Made by a program: the position numbers and the translations under genes
The notes under the pieces: model-generated
Told to the model about the DNA's origin: nothing
Databases searched by the model: none
The model's input: the letters and a program-made list of their open reading frames with translations, nothing else
In this document: piece after piece, positions 18,615 to 28,341 of the stretch
How the letters are laid out: each line of letters starts with the position of its first letter
Position numbering within the stretch: position 1 is the first letter of the stretch
Assembly (NCBI RefSeq): GCF_002162315.1
Contig: NZ_CP021416.1
Location: 744,001 to 808,000, forward strand
Reading direction: 5' to 3'
DNA length: 64,000 nt
From: Sulfurospirillum diekertiae
GTDB taxonomy: Bacteria > Campylobacterota > Campylobacteria > Campylobacterales > Sulfurospirillaceae

Positions 18615-19826
18615 ATGGATATGCGGATTCAAAATGCGCTCAAAGAGATCAAAAGAGGGATTAGCGAGATTATTGATGAAGAGCGTGTTGTCACATTATT
18701 AAAAAATTACTTTGAAAAAGGTGAAACTTTTTTAGTTAAAGCGGGGTTTGATCCCACGGCACCAGACCTTCACTTAGGGCATACGGTGCTTCTTCAAAAA
18801 ATGGCACTTCTTCAAAAATTTGGGGCTATTGTTCAGTTTTTGATTGGTGATTTTACGGGCATGATTGGTGATCCCACAGGTAAAAATGAGACACGTAAAA
18901 AATTGACACGTGAGGTTGTTTTAGCCAATGCTCAAAGCTATAAAGAACAAGTCTTTAAAATCTTAGACCCTGAAAAAACAGTGGTTCTCTTTAACTCAGA
19001 GTGGATTGAAGCTCTAGGTGCATCAGGTTTGGTAGAGCTTACTACCACATTTAATGTGGCACGTATGCTTGAGCGTGAAGATTTTGAAAAACGCTATAAA
19101 TCTCAAACGCCTATTTCTATTAGTGAATTTATATACCCATTGCTTCAAGGTTACGATAGTGTTGCAATGAAAAGTGATATTGAAATGGGTGGTACCGATC
19201 AGAAGTTTAATCTTTTAATGGGTCGTCATTTACAACGTGCCTATAATATCGGCAAAGAGCAAGCCGTTATTATGATGCCTTTACTTGAAGGGCTGGATGG
19301 CGTTAATAAAATGAGTAAATCTTTAGGCAATTATATTGGTGTTACCGATGCACCATCTGATATGTTTGGTAAGATGCTCAGTATTTCTGATGATTTGATG
19401 TGGCGTTATTATGAGCTTTTAAGCACGAAAAGTCTTGAAGAAATTGAAGCTCTTAAGAACGATGTTGCCGCAGGAATTCTTCATCCAAAACATGCAAAAG
19501 AGATGATTGCTACAGAAATGGTTGAACGTTACCATGGTAAAGCAGAGGCGCTTGAAGCCAAAGCTGAGTTTGATCGTGTGCATTCTCAAAATGAGATTCC
19601 AACAGAGATTGAAACCTTTACATGTAAAGAGTCTCCTATTTGGATAGCTAAAGCTTTAGTTGATTGTGGACTTGAAATTTCAACCTCACAAGCTAGACGC
19701 GATATTAAGCAAGGAGCTGTAAAGCTCAATCAAGACAAAGTTGATGATGAACAGTTACAATTGGAATGCGGAGAGTATATTCTCCAAGTAGGTAAGCGAA
19801 AATTTGCTCGATTAAAGGTGCAGTAA
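18615..19826 (+). CDS. tyrS: Tyrosyl-tRNA synthetase
   Basis: Class I synthetase of 403 residues. HIGH motif as HLGHT (about residue 51), DFTGMIGDPTGK, and KMSKS in VNKMSKSLGNYIG; C-terminal S4 domain (SQARRDIKQGAVKLNQ). An in-frame dispersed palindrome encodes FTCK in the linker before the S4 domain (ETFTCKESP, about 335). Ribosome site AAGGAAATG. It overlaps the next gene by one base. Confidence 0.95.
   Translation: MDMRIQNALKEIKRGISEIIDEERVVTLLKNYFEKGETFLVKAGFDPTAPDLHLGHTVLLQKMALLQKFGAIVQFLIGDFTGMIGDPTGKNETRKKLTREVVLANAQSYKEQVFKILDPEKTVVLFNSEWIEALGASGLVELTTTFNVARMLEREDFEKRYKSQTPISISEFIYPLLQGYDSVAMKSDIEMGGTDQKFNLLMGRHLQRAYNIGKEQAVIMMPLLEGLDGVNKMSKSLGNYIGVTDAPSDMFGKMLSISDDLMWRYYELLSTKSLEEIEALKNDVAAGILHPKHAKEMIATEMVERYHGKAEALEAKAEFDRVHSQNEIPTEIETFTCKESPIWIAKALVDCGLEISTSQARRDIKQGAVKLNQDKVDDEQLQLECGEYILQVGKRKFARLKVQ
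19617..19628. repeat. Dispersed palindrome TTTACATGTAAA, copy 5
   Basis: Exact copy inside tyrS, read as FTCK in the linker to the S4 domain. Confidence 0.9.
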
Positions 19827-20926
19827 TGGCATTTGAACCTCTTAAAATTGGCAAGTACACACTTGAATATCCTATTATTCAAGGGGGTATGGGGCTTGGA
19901 ATCAGTTGGGATAAACTTGCGGGAACCGTAAGTTTAGAAGGCGGATTGGGTGTCATTAGCTCTGTTGGAACAGGTTATTATCAGAACACACACTTTAGTA
20001 AAAAAAATATCAATACACGCCCCTTTGAAACGGAGAATTTTTACTCCAAAGATGCTTTATTTGCGATTGTTGAAAACGCACGAAAAATTTGTGGTTCAAA
20101 ACCACTTGCAATGAATATTCTTTATGCAATTAATGATTATGAACGTGTTATTAAAGACTCATGTGAAGCAGGGGTTAATATTATTATTACTGGAGCAGGG
20201 CTTCCAACCAATATGCCTGAATTTACGGCTGCCTATCCTGATGTCGCCCTCGTTCCTATTGTCTCTTCGGCAAAGGCATTAAGGATTATTTGCAAACGTT
20301 GGACACAACGTTATAACCGCTTGCCAGATGCTATTGTTGTTGAAGGACCTTTAAGTGGTGGGCATCAAGGTTTTACCTATGAACAATGTGCTATGGAAGA
20401 GTATCAGCTTGAAAATTTGATTGGACCTATTCGTGAAGAAATTAAGGCTTGGGGTGGTGAGTTTCCTCTTTTTGCTGCAGGTGGAGTATGGGATCATAAT
20501 GATATTTTAAAGATGATGAGCTTAGGTGCAGATGGCGTTCAAATGGGAACCCGTTTCATTGGAACACATGAGTGTGATGCCGATCAAAATTTTAAAGAAG
20601 TTTTACTTAACGCACACCAAGAAGATATTAAACTCTTTAAATCACCCGTAGGTTATCCAGCGCGTGGTGTTAGAACCAATCTTATTAAGATGGTTGAAAA
20701 AAGAGAAGGACCACCTATTCGTTGTATTAGCAACTGTGTCAGTCCCTGTCATCGGGGACAAGAAGCTAAAGCAGTAGGGTATTGTATTGCAGATAGTTTG
20801 AGTGATGCCTATATGGGAAAAGTTGAAACAGGGCTTTTCTTTACAGGTGCAAATGGTTATAAACTCAATGAAATTATCAGCGTAAAAGAGCTGATTGCAA
20901 AGTTGGTATATGGGGAAACTAATTAG
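19826..20926 (+). CDS. Nitronate monooxygenase / 2-nitropropane dioxygenase family flavoprotein
   Basis: FMN-binding TIM-barrel protein of 366 residues. IIQGGMGLGISWDKLAGTVS at the start, VEGPLSGGHQGFTYEQ, AAGGVWDHNDILKMMSLGADGVQMGTRFIGTHE. A cysteine cluster near the C-terminus (CISNCVSPCHRG) is unusual for the oxygenase group and recalls FabK-like or redox relatives. Substrate unknown. It sits between tyrS and the amidase, as I recall for Campylobacter and Helicobacter. Confidence 0.85.
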   Translation: MAFEPLKIGKYTLEYPIIQGGMGLGISWDKLAGTVSLEGGLGVISSVGTGYYQNTHFSKKNINTRPFETENFYSKDALFAIVENARKICGSKPLAMNILYAINDYERVIKDSCEAGVNIIITGAGLPTNMPEFTAAYPDVALVPIVSSAKALRIICKRWTQRYNRLPDAIVVEGPLSGGHQGFTYEQCAMEEYQLENLIGPIREEIKAWGGEFPLFAAGGVWDHNDILKMMSLGADGVQMGTRFIGTHECDADQNFKEVLLNAHQEDIKLFKSPVGYPARGVRTNLIKMVEKREGPPIRCISNCVSPCHRGQEAKAVGYCIADSLSDAYMGKVETGLFFTGANGYKLNEIISVKELIAKLVYGETN

Positions 20927-22619
20927 ATCATTTTTTGTTTTACTGTTGATGTGTGTAGCCCTTTTGGGTGCTCCTAATTACATGCAACAGTTACAGCAGT
21001 ATGATACACAAATGAATGGTGCAAGTAATGATGAGATGTTGCGTATCTTTCATGGGCTGAAAGCTATCTATATTCAATCTATTATTGGTAATGATGAGAA
21101 TCTCAAAAAAGAGACATTGGAGCGATTGATTAAGACTGCCAAAGTTCTTAAATTAGATGCATCAAAGTATGAGTCAGAACTTGCAACATTAGGCAAAGGT
21201 AGCAAAAAAGCAGCTCCTTCTAAGCCTCTTGTTCCTCCTCCTGCTTCCGAAGAGAGTTTTGCTGCTTCATCCAGTAATACGCCATCTTCTTCGGCATCAT
21301 CCCCATCGGCTTTTGCTCCTGCTCCTATGCCGCCTGCACCTGCTTTTAATGAAAATAGACCAGCGATGCAAACAGCCAATAGTAGTGGTTCATCAAACCA
21401 GTCAAATTCTACACTTCCAAAATCATACAATGGGAAAAATGTACTTCAGCATGTTGTTACAAATGAAGATGAAATTGTGCTTGATTTTGGGGCTAAAGTT
21501 GTAGAAAGTAGTGTGAAAATTTTTGTTCTTAAAAGTGCAGACAGTTATAAAAAAATTATTGATATCCCTGCAATTATTATGAATGCACCTTTGACGATTA
21601 CGACGCCTAAAAAGCTACAAAGTTTACGAATTAGTCAATACAACAATAATGCTATTCGTATTATTTTAGATGCACCTAGTGCTTTTGAGACATATGTTAG
21701 TGTGTTTGAAAACCAAGTAATTCTTTCACTCAATAAACAGCCTGTCTTAACACAAAGGCCTATACCACAGCCTCAACAACCCGTTGTAGAAGCTTCACAT
21801 AAAAACATACCTCCCCCATCAACAGTCGCTCCTGTTGCTGCCGCTAGTTCTTCTACTGTCGCAGCAACAGCAAAGGTGACTCCTCCTCCCTCTGCATCCA
21901 GTGCTACTTCTCTGAGTAGTTCAAAAAAGGGACTTAAACGTGATAAAACCATTGTTATCGATGCTGGGCATGGCGGGAAAGATTCTGGTGCAACAGGATA
22001 TAAACAACGACTTGAAAAAAACCTTGTACTCGAGATGGCTTTACAATTGGGTAAAGAGCTAAAATCACGTGGTTACAAAGTCTTTTATACACGTCAAAGT
22101 GATGAATTTATTGAACTAAGAGATCGTACCAAAGTGGCTAATGATAAAAATGCTGACCTGTTTGTTTCTTTACACGCAAATGCTGCCCCCAATGAAGCTA
22201 AAAAACTCTCAATGAAAGGACTAGAGACATTTTTTCTTTCTCCTGATCGATCAGAGCGTTCTAAAAACGTAGCCGCATTGGAAAATCAATCAACAATGGA
22301 AGAAATGGACTTTTACTCAAAAGAGACCTTTCTTAACGTTTTCAATCGTGAAAAAATTGTGCTTTCCAATAAAATTGCCATTGACATACAATCAAGTATG
22401 TTAAAAGCGGTCAAAAAGAAATACAGTGTCGAAGATGGTGGCGTTAGAGAAGCTCCTTTTTGGGTCTTAGTCGGTGCCACAATGCCTTCTGTATTGATTG
22501 AATTAGGGTATATTACCAATCCTGAAGAGTCTGACAATATGGTCAATCCTCAATACCAAAAACAGCTTGTGGATGGTATTAGTGATGGTATTGATCGTTA
22601 TTACGTTAACAACCCCTAA
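20910..22619 (+). CDS. N-acetylmuramoyl-L-alanine amidase (AmiA/B/C type)
   Basis: Periplasmic zinc amidase that removes stem peptides from peptidoglycan at division. Signal peptide (SFFVLLLMCVALLG), a helical segment, Pro/Ser/Ala-rich linkers (about 95-165 and 290-345), an AMIN-like beta domain between them (about 175-285), and the catalytic Amidase_3 domain from about 350: IVIDAGHGGKDSGATG, SLHANAAP and VLIELGYITNPEES supply the zinc and catalytic residues. The ATG at 20910 is preferred over 20895 because it gives a clean signal peptide. Coming after FtsEX and the M23 gene, it completes a septal hydrolysis set. Confidence 0.92.
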   Translation: MGKLIRSFFVLLLMCVALLGAPNYMQQLQQYDTQMNGASNDEMLRIFHGLKAIYIQSIIGNDENLKKETLERLIKTAKVLKLDASKYESELATLGKGSKKAAPSKPLVPPPASEESFAASSSNTPSSSASSPSAFAPAPMPPAPAFNENRPAMQTANSSGSSNQSNSTLPKSYNGKNVLQHVVTNEDEIVLDFGAKVVESSVKIFVLKSADSYKKIIDIPAIIMNAPLTITTPKKLQSLRISQYNNNAIRIILDAPSAFETYVSVFENQVILSLNKQPVLTQRPIPQPQQPVVEASHKNIPPPSTVAPVAAASSSTVAATAKVTPPPSASSATSLSSSKKGLKRDKTIVIDAGHGGKDSGATGYKQRLEKNLVLEMALQLGKELKSRGYKVFYTRQSDEFIELRDRTKVANDKNADLFVSLHANAAPNEAKKLSMKGLETFFLSPDRSERSKNVAALENQSTMEEMDFYSKETFLNVFNREKIVLSNKIAIDIQSSMLKAVKKKYSVEDGGVREAPFWVLVGATMPSVLIELGYITNPEESDNMVNPQYQKQLVDGISDGIDRYYVNNP

Positions 22620-23340
22620 TTATTTTCCCTTTTTTGAGAACACTCTTTTTAAAGAAATCTGACCAGTGCTCTACAAGCGCTCGGTCAGTGTGTGCAAGGT
22701 AAATTTCCACAATACGTTTTTGTTCTTCGAAACGAGGGAGTGAGGAGAAATTCAGCTCTTTGGGTAAGGCTTCCATAATCTCAATTAAGTCATTTTCGGC
22801 TGCTTCCACTATAAAAGAGCTACTAAAAAATTTAGGCTGTGTTGGAAAGTGCTTATCGAGAGCTTCTTTGACCATAGGCCACGACATGGATGGAAATCCT
22901 GGCGTAAAAAAGAAACGATTAAAAAGTGAAAAGCCGGGAACTTGATTGATAACATTATGCAAAAGATCAGCTTCTGGCGGAAGCATTGCCATTGTGATTC
23001 TATGTGGATACGCTTCATCTCCAAATTGATTCACAATGAGCTCTTTTGCCTTTACATGTAAAGTTAAAGGCTGACCTGTAAAGACTTCACTGGCAATGGC
23101 ACGGGTAAGATCATCAGGCGTTGCGCCAATGCCTCCAAAGCAAAACATAACACTTTTGGGGTCTTGTAAAATCATATTGAAACAGTTTTGAATGAGAGCA
23201 GGGGAATCTTGAATGACAAAACTTCCTACATGTAAAAGTCCACGATCTTGGAGTTCTTGGTTGATAAAGGCGAAGTGTTTGTCTACCCTGCGACCATTGA
23301 GCAGTTCAGTCCCAATGATGACAGAGTAGAAGTGGTGCAT
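22606..23340 (-). CDS. CinA-N/MoaB-like molybdopterin-binding-fold protein
   Basis: 244 residues with the MoCF-biosynthesis fold of CinA N-termini: IIGTELLNGRRVDKHF, FCFGGIGATPDDLTRAIAS, TPGFPSMSWPMVKEAL. It lacks the C-terminal nicotinamide-nucleotide deamidase domain of full CinA, so only the nucleotide/ADP-ribose-pyrophosphatase-like domain is present. Role uncertain. Its start abuts the adk stop, so the two are co-transcribed. Confidence 0.78.
   Translation of the reverse strand: MHHFYSVIIGTELLNGRRVDKHFAFINQELQDRGLLHVGSFVIQDSPALIQNCFNMILQDPKSVMFCFGGIGATPDDLTRAIASEVFTGQPLTLHVKAKELIVNQFGDEAYPHRITMAMLPPEADLLHNVINQVPGFSLFNRFFFTPGFPSMSWPMVKEALDKHFPTQPKFFSSSFIVEAAENDLIEIMEALPKELNFSSLPRFEEQKRIVEIYLAHTDRALVEHWSDFFKKSVLKKGKIIRGC
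23051..23062. repeat. Dispersed palindrome TTTACATGTAAA, copy 6
   Basis: Exact copy in the cinA-like gene, read as LHVK; a two-mismatch copy (CCTACATGTAAA) lies at 23225-23236 in the same gene. Confidence 0.9.
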
Positions 23341-23912
23341 TAGATGTTGCTTTTAACGAAGTTTTCCATTTCGCTTACGATCTCTTCGATGGTGCGTTCG
23401 CCATTGATTTTATGAAGAAGATTTTTTGCACCGTAGAAGGCTTGAATGCCCGCTAAAGGTTCGGTGTACACTTTCATACGGTTTTTGAAGACTTGAACGT
23501 TATCGTCCGCTCCACGCGCACGTCCTAGAACGCGATCACATGCAACTTGCTCACTGACTTCCACTTCGACGACAGAGACAAGTTTTACTGTTGTTTCTTT
23601 TGAAAGAATGGCATCCAGTGCTTTCATTTGCTCATCAGAGCGTGGAAAACCATCGATCAAAATGACATCTTTAGGACTGTTTTTGATGGCACTGACGATG
23701 GTATTAATCACGATATCAAGAGGAACGAGATTGCCAGCGCTAACGAATGAATCAATCGTTTTACCGAGTTCACTACCACTTGCAACTTCATCACGAAGTA
23801 ACTCACCCGTTGAGTAGTGCGCGATTACATCGCTATTTTTTTCTGCGATCAAACTCGCATCTGTTGTTTTTCCGCTGCCTGGGGCACCAATAATCAAAAA
23901 TAGTTTCTTCAT
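23340..23912 (-). CDS. adk: Adenylate kinase
   Basis: ATP + AMP to 2 ADP. P-loop [12 protein letters not shown] at residue 8, AMP site [23 protein letters not shown], and a short LID-like region ([17 protein letters not shown]), in keeping with the short campylobacterotal enzymes of about 190 residues. The ATG at 23912 is preferred: AAAGGA lies six nt upstream, overlapping the in-frame ATG at 23918. An exact dispersed palindrome lies 20 nt upstream. Confidence 0.93.
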   Translation of the reverse strand: MKKLFLIIGAPGSGKTTDASLIAEKNSDVIAHYSTGELLRDEVASGSELGKTIDSFVSAGNLVPLDIVINTIVSAIKNSPKDVILIDGFPRSDEQMKALDAILSKETTVKLVSVVEVEVSEQVACDRVLGRARGADDNVQVFKNRMKVYTEPLAGIQAFYGAKNLLHKINGERTIEEIVSEMENFVKSNI

Positions 23913-23932
23913 CAACATCCTTTTCAAATTTT

Positions 23933-23944
23933 TTTACATGTAAA
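23933..23944. repeat. Dispersed palindrome TTTACATGTAAA, copy 7
   Basis: Exact copy in the aspS-adk gap, upstream of the adk ribosome site. Confidence 0.9.
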
Positions 23945-23976
23945 ACAGTAAAGCTTTAGCTATAAGTGCACTGAGA

Positions 23977-25725
23977 TTATTTGGCTTTTTCTCTCAGGCG
24001 GATACCTAAGTCTCTGAGCTGATCACCCTCAACCGCACTTGGTGCACGTGTGAGTAAACATTGTGCTTTTTGGGTTTTAGGGAAGGCAATCACATCACGA
24101 ATACTTTCACTTTTGGTAATAAGCATCATCATTCTGTCTAAACCGATTGCCAATCCACCATGTGGAGGTGCACCAAATTTGAGGGCATCAAGTAAGAATT
24201 CAAACTTCTCATGTGCCTCTTCATCACTAATACCAAGGAGATTAAAGACTTTTTGTTGAATCTCTTTTTTATGAATTCTGATACTGCCACCACCCAATTC
24301 GACGCCGTTTAAAACAACGTCATAGGCAATAGATTCCATCTCATCAATCGGTGTGTTATCAATGTCTTTTGGCATCGTAAACGGATGGTGAAGAGCTTTG
24401 ACTTTACCGTTTTCGACTTCAAACATCTCAAAGTCAACAACCCACACAAACTCAAATTTGTCTTTAGGGATAATGTTCATCGCTTCAGCTAAGAAAATAC
24501 GGAAACGTCCCATATAATCAAGCACGAGTTTTTTCTCACCCGCACCAAAGAAGATTGCATCGCCTACATGTAAATCAGCAGCATCAATGATTGCTTGCAA
24601 ATCGGCATCATCAAAGAATTTTGCCAAAGGACCTTTAAGACCTTCTTCTTTCATTTGAAAATAACCGAGTCCTGAGGCTCCAAATTTGCGGACATACTCT
24701 TCAAAACCTTGCATTTGGCGTTTGGAGAAGATGTTATCGCCATTTGGAACTTTAAGCGCTTTAATGCGGTTTTTCTTGGGATCTTTAGCGATGTTGCTAA
24801 AAATTTCGTTTTTACAGTTTGCAAAGATATTAATGACGTCAATCATAGAAAGGTCATAACGAAGGTCAGGTTTATCTGAACCGTATTTTTCCATTGCCTC
24901 TTTAAAACGAATACGATTAAATGGAATGGTGATTTCATGACCGCACGCTTTGAAAACATCTTTTAAAAGATTTTCAGTGACTTTCATGACATCTTCTTGA
25001 GTACAAAAGCTCATCTCGATGTCAATTTGTGTAAATTCTGGCTGGCGGTCTGCTCGTAAATCTTCATCACGGAAACATTTGGCGACTTGGAAATAACGAT
25101 CAAATCCCGCACACATTAAAAGTTGTTTGAAAAGTTGTGGTGATTGGGGAAGGGCGTAAAATTCGCCATTGTGGACACGACTTGGAACGAGATAATCACG
25201 TGCCCCTTCAGGTGTCGATTTGGTCAAAATAGGGGTTTCAACTTCCAAAAAGCCTTGTGCATCGAGCGAATTACGAACAGCAACAGTAGCTTTACTTCTC
25301 AGTTTAAAAATTTCATAGGCTTTGGGATTACGAAGGTCAAGGTAGCGATATTTGAGACGGACATCTTCACCAACATTGTTGTCGCCGATGACAAAAGGTA
25401 CTGTTTCACTCGCATTTTCGATGATCAGTTCATCCACAACAATTTCGATTTTACCTGTTTTAAGGCGTGGATTTTCTAGGCCTTCACCTCTCGCTCTGAC
25501 GCGGCCTTTCGCTTTGAGAACAAACTCATCTCTGACGAGAGCAGCAATTTCATGTGCTGTAATACTATCGGTTGGATCACAAACAAGTTGCACAAGTCCT
25601 GATTTATCACGAAGGTCTATAAAGATGACACCACCATGATCTCTGTTGCTATTTGCCCAGCCACACACTTCTACGGTCTCGCCGATATTGGCGACATCTA
25701 AATCTGTACAATAATGACTTCTCAA
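23977..25725 (-). CDS. aspS: Aspartyl-tRNA synthetase
   Basis: Class II synthetase of 582 residues. N-terminal OB-fold anticodon domain ([23 protein letters not shown]), catalytic core with [43 protein letters not shown]-type motif 2, bacterial GAD insertion (about 290-410), and motif 3 [12 protein letters not shown]. Campylobacterotal AspRS enzymes are commonly non-discriminating (they also charge tRNA-Asn, for GatCAB), which the sequence alone does not settle. A two-mismatch palindrome copy is at 24563-24574. Confidence 0.95.
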   Translation of the reverse strand: MRSHYCTDLDVANIGETVEVCGWANSNRDHGGVIFIDLRDKSGLVQLVCDPTDSITAHEIAALVRDEFVLKAKGRVRARGEGLENPRLKTGKIEIVVDELIIENASETVPFVIGDNNVGEDVRLKYRYLDLRNPKAYEIFKLRSKATVAVRNSLDAQGFLEVETPILTKSTPEGARDYLVPSRVHNGEFYALPQSPQLFKQLLMCAGFDRYFQVAKCFRDEDLRADRQPEFTQIDIEMSFCTQEDVMKVTENLLKDVFKACGHEITIPFNRIRFKEAMEKYGSDKPDLRYDLSMIDVINIFANCKNEIFSNIAKDPKKNRIKALKVPNGDNIFSKRQMQGFEEYVRKFGASGLGYFQMKEEGLKGPLAKFFDDADLQAIIDAADLHVGDAIFFGAGEKKLVLDYMGRFRIFLAEAMNIIPKDKFEFVWVVDFEMFEVENGKVKALHHPFTMPKDIDNTPIDEMESIAYDVVLNGVELGGGSIRIHKKEIQQKVFNLLGISDEEAHEKFEFLLDALKFGAPPHGGLAIGLDRMMMLITKSESIRDVIAFPKTQKAQCLLTRAPSAVEGDQLRDLGIRLREKAK

Positions 25726-25896
25726 TGTTTATCCTAAAATAAGGGCGTTTTGATGAACCCTTGAATATCGTTTTTTAAAAACAATCAGTATATCTAAATG
25801 TAGCTTTTCTTTAGTTTATTTTAGAGAAGATTGTTATGTTTTGTGGTACAATCATCTGCATATATTTAAAAAAAATTTGTATTATTTTGGGGTTGC

Positions 25897-26736
25897 ATGT
25901 ATTCAGTTATCGTGATAGTTGAATTAATTTTACTAGTCATTGGTGCTCTCTTTCTTATTCGCGCTCTTACACCTATTAGTCACTTGATTCTTGAGCTTCC
26001 AGAAGGAAGCATCAAAGAGAGATGGAAGGTTTTGAGTATTTTTATTCTCTTTTTTATTGCTGGCTATTTTATTTTTGGTTATAACTTATGGCTCCTTGGC
26101 GATGAATTTAATCATCTCTCTATTATTACATCTATCACTATGCTTTTTGGAGGAGTATTCGCTTATTTAGTAGGACAGCTTGCTCTGCATACAATGAATG
26201 ATGTTAAGAACATGGCCATATTGCAGCACGAAAGTATCACAGATGGCCTTACAAATCTTCACAATAGACGCTATTTTGATGAGCGTATTACTGAGGAAGT
26301 TGCACTCTCAAAACGTTATAAACTTCCCTTAACATTTATGCTTCTTGACGTAGATCATTTTAAAAAAATCAATGATACCTATGGCCATAAAGTAGGTGAC
26401 GAAGTTTTGAGAAATCTTTCAAAAGTAGTTTTAGAAGTTGTTCGTGATAGTGATGTTGTAGCACGGTATGGCGGTGAAGAAATTGCCATTATAACACCTA
26501 GTACCAACAAGCAAGAGGCTGAACTTTTGGCTGAACGTTTGCGTGGCATTGTTGAAAAGACAACGGTATCTACAATTTCTACAACACAAGAGGTTATACA
26601 GGTTACTGTCAGTATTGGTATTTGTTCTTTGAGTGCTGTTATCACGGATAAAGATGCTCTTATAGAGGAGACAGATCAAGCTCTTTATTTGGCAAAAAAA
26701 TACGGAAGAAATAGGGTTGTGGTCAGTAATTGGTAA
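25897..26736 (+). CDS. Membrane diguanylate cyclase (GGDEF)
   Basis: 279 residues: three membrane helices (about 3-25, 48-70, 80-105), then a GGDEF domain from about 115 (DGLTNLHNRRYFDERI) with active site RYGGEEI and an inhibitory I-site RDSD five residues before it. It should make cyclic di-GMP with product inhibition. There is no recognisable ligand domain, so the membrane part may itself be the sensor. Promoter candidate TACAAT near 25849. It converges on the lipoprotein gene through a strong hairpin. Confidence 0.9.
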   Translation: MYSVIVIVELILLVIGALFLIRALTPISHLILELPEGSIKERWKVLSIFILFFIAGYFIFGYNLWLLGDEFNHLSIITSITMLFGGVFAYLVGQLALHTMNDVKNMAILQHESITDGLTNLHNRRYFDERITEEVALSKRYKLPLTFMLLDVDHFKKINDTYGHKVGDEVLRNLSKVVLEVVRDSDVVARYGGEEIAIITPSTNKQEAELLAERLRGIVEKTTVSTISTTQEVIQVTVSIGICSLSAVITDKDALIEETDQALYLAKKYGRNRVVVSNW

Positions 26737-26750
26737 GAGAAGTCTAAAGG

Positions 26751-26782
26751 CACATGGGTTTCTACCGAAGAAAACCCATGTG
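26751..26782. terminator. Strong hairpin between convergent genes
   Basis: CACATGGGTTT (26751-26761) and AAACCCATGTG (26772-26782) pair over 11 bp around a 10-nt loop, extendable with one bulge. It lies between the convergent diguanylate cyclase and lipoprotein genes; the flanking A run is adjacent on the plus strand and the T run follows eight bases later, so direction is unclear. Confidence 0.6.
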
Positions 26783-26796
26783 AAAAAAAGAATTTT

Positions 26797-27363
26797 TTAA
26801 AAGCGTGTTAAACGAGTAACGATTTGATCAATACTATCTGAAAATAGTGTATACAAGAAAGGCTCTAAGTCTTTAGAATTATTTGACGGTGCTATCCATT
26901 TACTTCCTTTTTGGCGAAAGTTTTGGGTGATCACATCATCCCCTTTGCGCACAATGACTTCGAGCTCAATCTCACCATTGAGGTTGGTATCAAAATTTTT
27001 ATCATTATAAATAATCTCAATATCTTTGATATAAACTTCGACCACCAAGCTTGCTTCTTGTTTGCTTGCATCAATGTTAAAGCCTGCAAGATTCAGTGCA
27101 TAGCCTAAACCTTCTGCGTATTTTTCCGCAAAATTTTCATTACTGTAGAACTTAATCGCCGTTGCACTTTTTTGATCAATGTAACCTATAATGCTTTTGT
27201 TCGCTCTTAGATCTTTAACTGTTCTCAGATAGATCGTCTTTTTATCTTTTGAAACAGGTCCTGCGTACTCTGCTTTATACGAATCTAATGCGATGGCTTC
27301 ATTTTTATACGCACAGCCACTAAAAAATAGTAGTGACATCGCTATAAAAAATAGATATTTCAT
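26797..27363 (-). CDS. YajG-like lipoprotein
   Basis: 188 residues with lipobox LFFSGC (Cys17) and a globular domain resembling the YajG family (IYLRTVKDLRANKSIIGYIDQK, TLFSDSIDQIVTRL). Probably anchored at the outer membrane. Ribosome site GGGAGAAAAC. Function unknown; YajG-type proteins are sometimes linked to flagellar or envelope functions. Transcribed away from nadK. Confidence 0.65.
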   Translation of the reverse strand: MKYLFFIAMSLLFFSGCAYKNEAIALDSYKAEYAGPVSKDKKTIYLRTVKDLRANKSIIGYIDQKSATAIKFYSNENFAEKYAEGLGYALNLAGFNIDASKQEASLVVEVYIKDIEIIYNDKNFDTNLNGEIELEVIVRKGDDVITQNFRQKGSKWIAPSNNSKDLEPFLYTLFSDSIDQIVTRLTRF

Positions 27364-27448
27364 GTTTTCTCCCTGTAATTTTTGATCTCTTCAAGAGGTC
27401 TGTATATCGCGAAATTATAGCATAAACGCTGATTAATAAAAGACACGA

Positions 27449-27454
27449 TAGAAT
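27449..27454 (+). promoter_or_regulatory. Candidate -10 element for nadK
   Basis: TAGAAT nine nt before the nadK ATG; if used, the message would be nearly leaderless. No other clear -10 is closer to a ribosome site. Confidence 0.3.
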
Positions 27455-27462
27455 GAGTTATC

Positions 27463-28341
27463 ATGAAAATAACCAATCATACAAAAAAATTAACCACGAT
27501 TACGACAGTAGGGCTTGTCAGCAAACCGAATGACGGTACGCTGTGTGGCTATGTGCGCGAGATTGAAGCGGCACTCAGTAAACATGATGTGACCTTACTC
27601 ATTGAAGAGAAAAGTGCCAAACTTTTAGGATGCGGTGCAGGTGTTAGCTTTGAGACAATGTGTACACAGAGTGATTTTCTTATCTCTCTTGGAGGCGATG
27701 GTACACTCATTTCACTGTGTCGCAAAAGCTTACACTATCACAAGCCTGTCCTTGGAATTCATGCTGGGCAACTGGGTTTCTTAACGGACATCCAGACCGA
27801 TGAAATTAGCCATTTTATAGAAGAACTTTTTGTTGGTAACTATCGAATTGACACACGAATGATGCTTGAAGTCTCTTTACATGTAAACGGAAAAATTGAA
27901 AAAGTAGTTGCCTTTAATGACATTGTTTTATCACGTTCTAAGATCTCACATATGAGTAATATTAAAGCGTTTGTTGATGGACAACTCTTTAACTCTTACT
28001 ATGGTGACGGTTTAATTGTTTCCACGCCAACAGGCTCAACGGCGTATAACCTCTCAGCAGGAGGTCCTGTTGTGTATCCTTTAACGGAAGCGCTGATTTT
28101 AACACCGATTTGTCCACACTCTTTGAGTCAACGACCCTTGGTTTTACCCGTTGATTTTGAAGTTTCATTTGAAAGCGATGGCGATACCGTGATCGTTGTG
28201 GATGGACAAGATACCTATACGATGAACGAGGTGGATCGTGTCTGTGTTCGAAGCGCAAAGCAGGGTGCAGAGCTTATTCACAGTTTAGATCGAGACTATT
28301 TTGAAATTTTGAAAAAGAAATTGCATTGGGGGCACGTGTGA
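27463..28341 (+). CDS. nadK: NAD kinase
   Basis: Phosphorylates NAD to NADP with ATP or polyphosphate, 292 residues. Diacylglycerol-kinase-like motif SLGGDGTLISLCR (about 75), GIHAGQLGFLTDI, then NDIVLSR and STPTGSTAYNLSAGGPVVYP. An in-frame palindrome encodes LHVN at about 139. The stop overlaps the recN start (GTGA). Confidence 0.94.
   Translation: MKITNHTKKLTTITTVGLVSKPNDGTLCGYVREIEAALSKHDVTLLIEEKSAKLLGCGAGVSFETMCTQSDFLISLGGDGTLISLCRKSLHYHKPVLGIHAGQLGFLTDIQTDEISHFIEELFVGNYRIDTRMMLEVSLHVNGKIEKVVAFNDIVLSRSKISHMSNIKAFVDGQLFNSYYGDGLIVSTPTGSTAYNLSAGGPVVYPLTEALILTPICPHSLSQRPLVLPVDFEVSFESDGDTVIVVDGQDTYTMNEVDRVCVRSAKQGAELIHSLDRDYFEILKKKLHWGHV
27876..27887. repeat. Dispersed palindrome TTTACATGTAAA, copy 8
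   Basis: Exact copy inside nadK, read as LHVN (SLHVNGK). Confidence 0.9.
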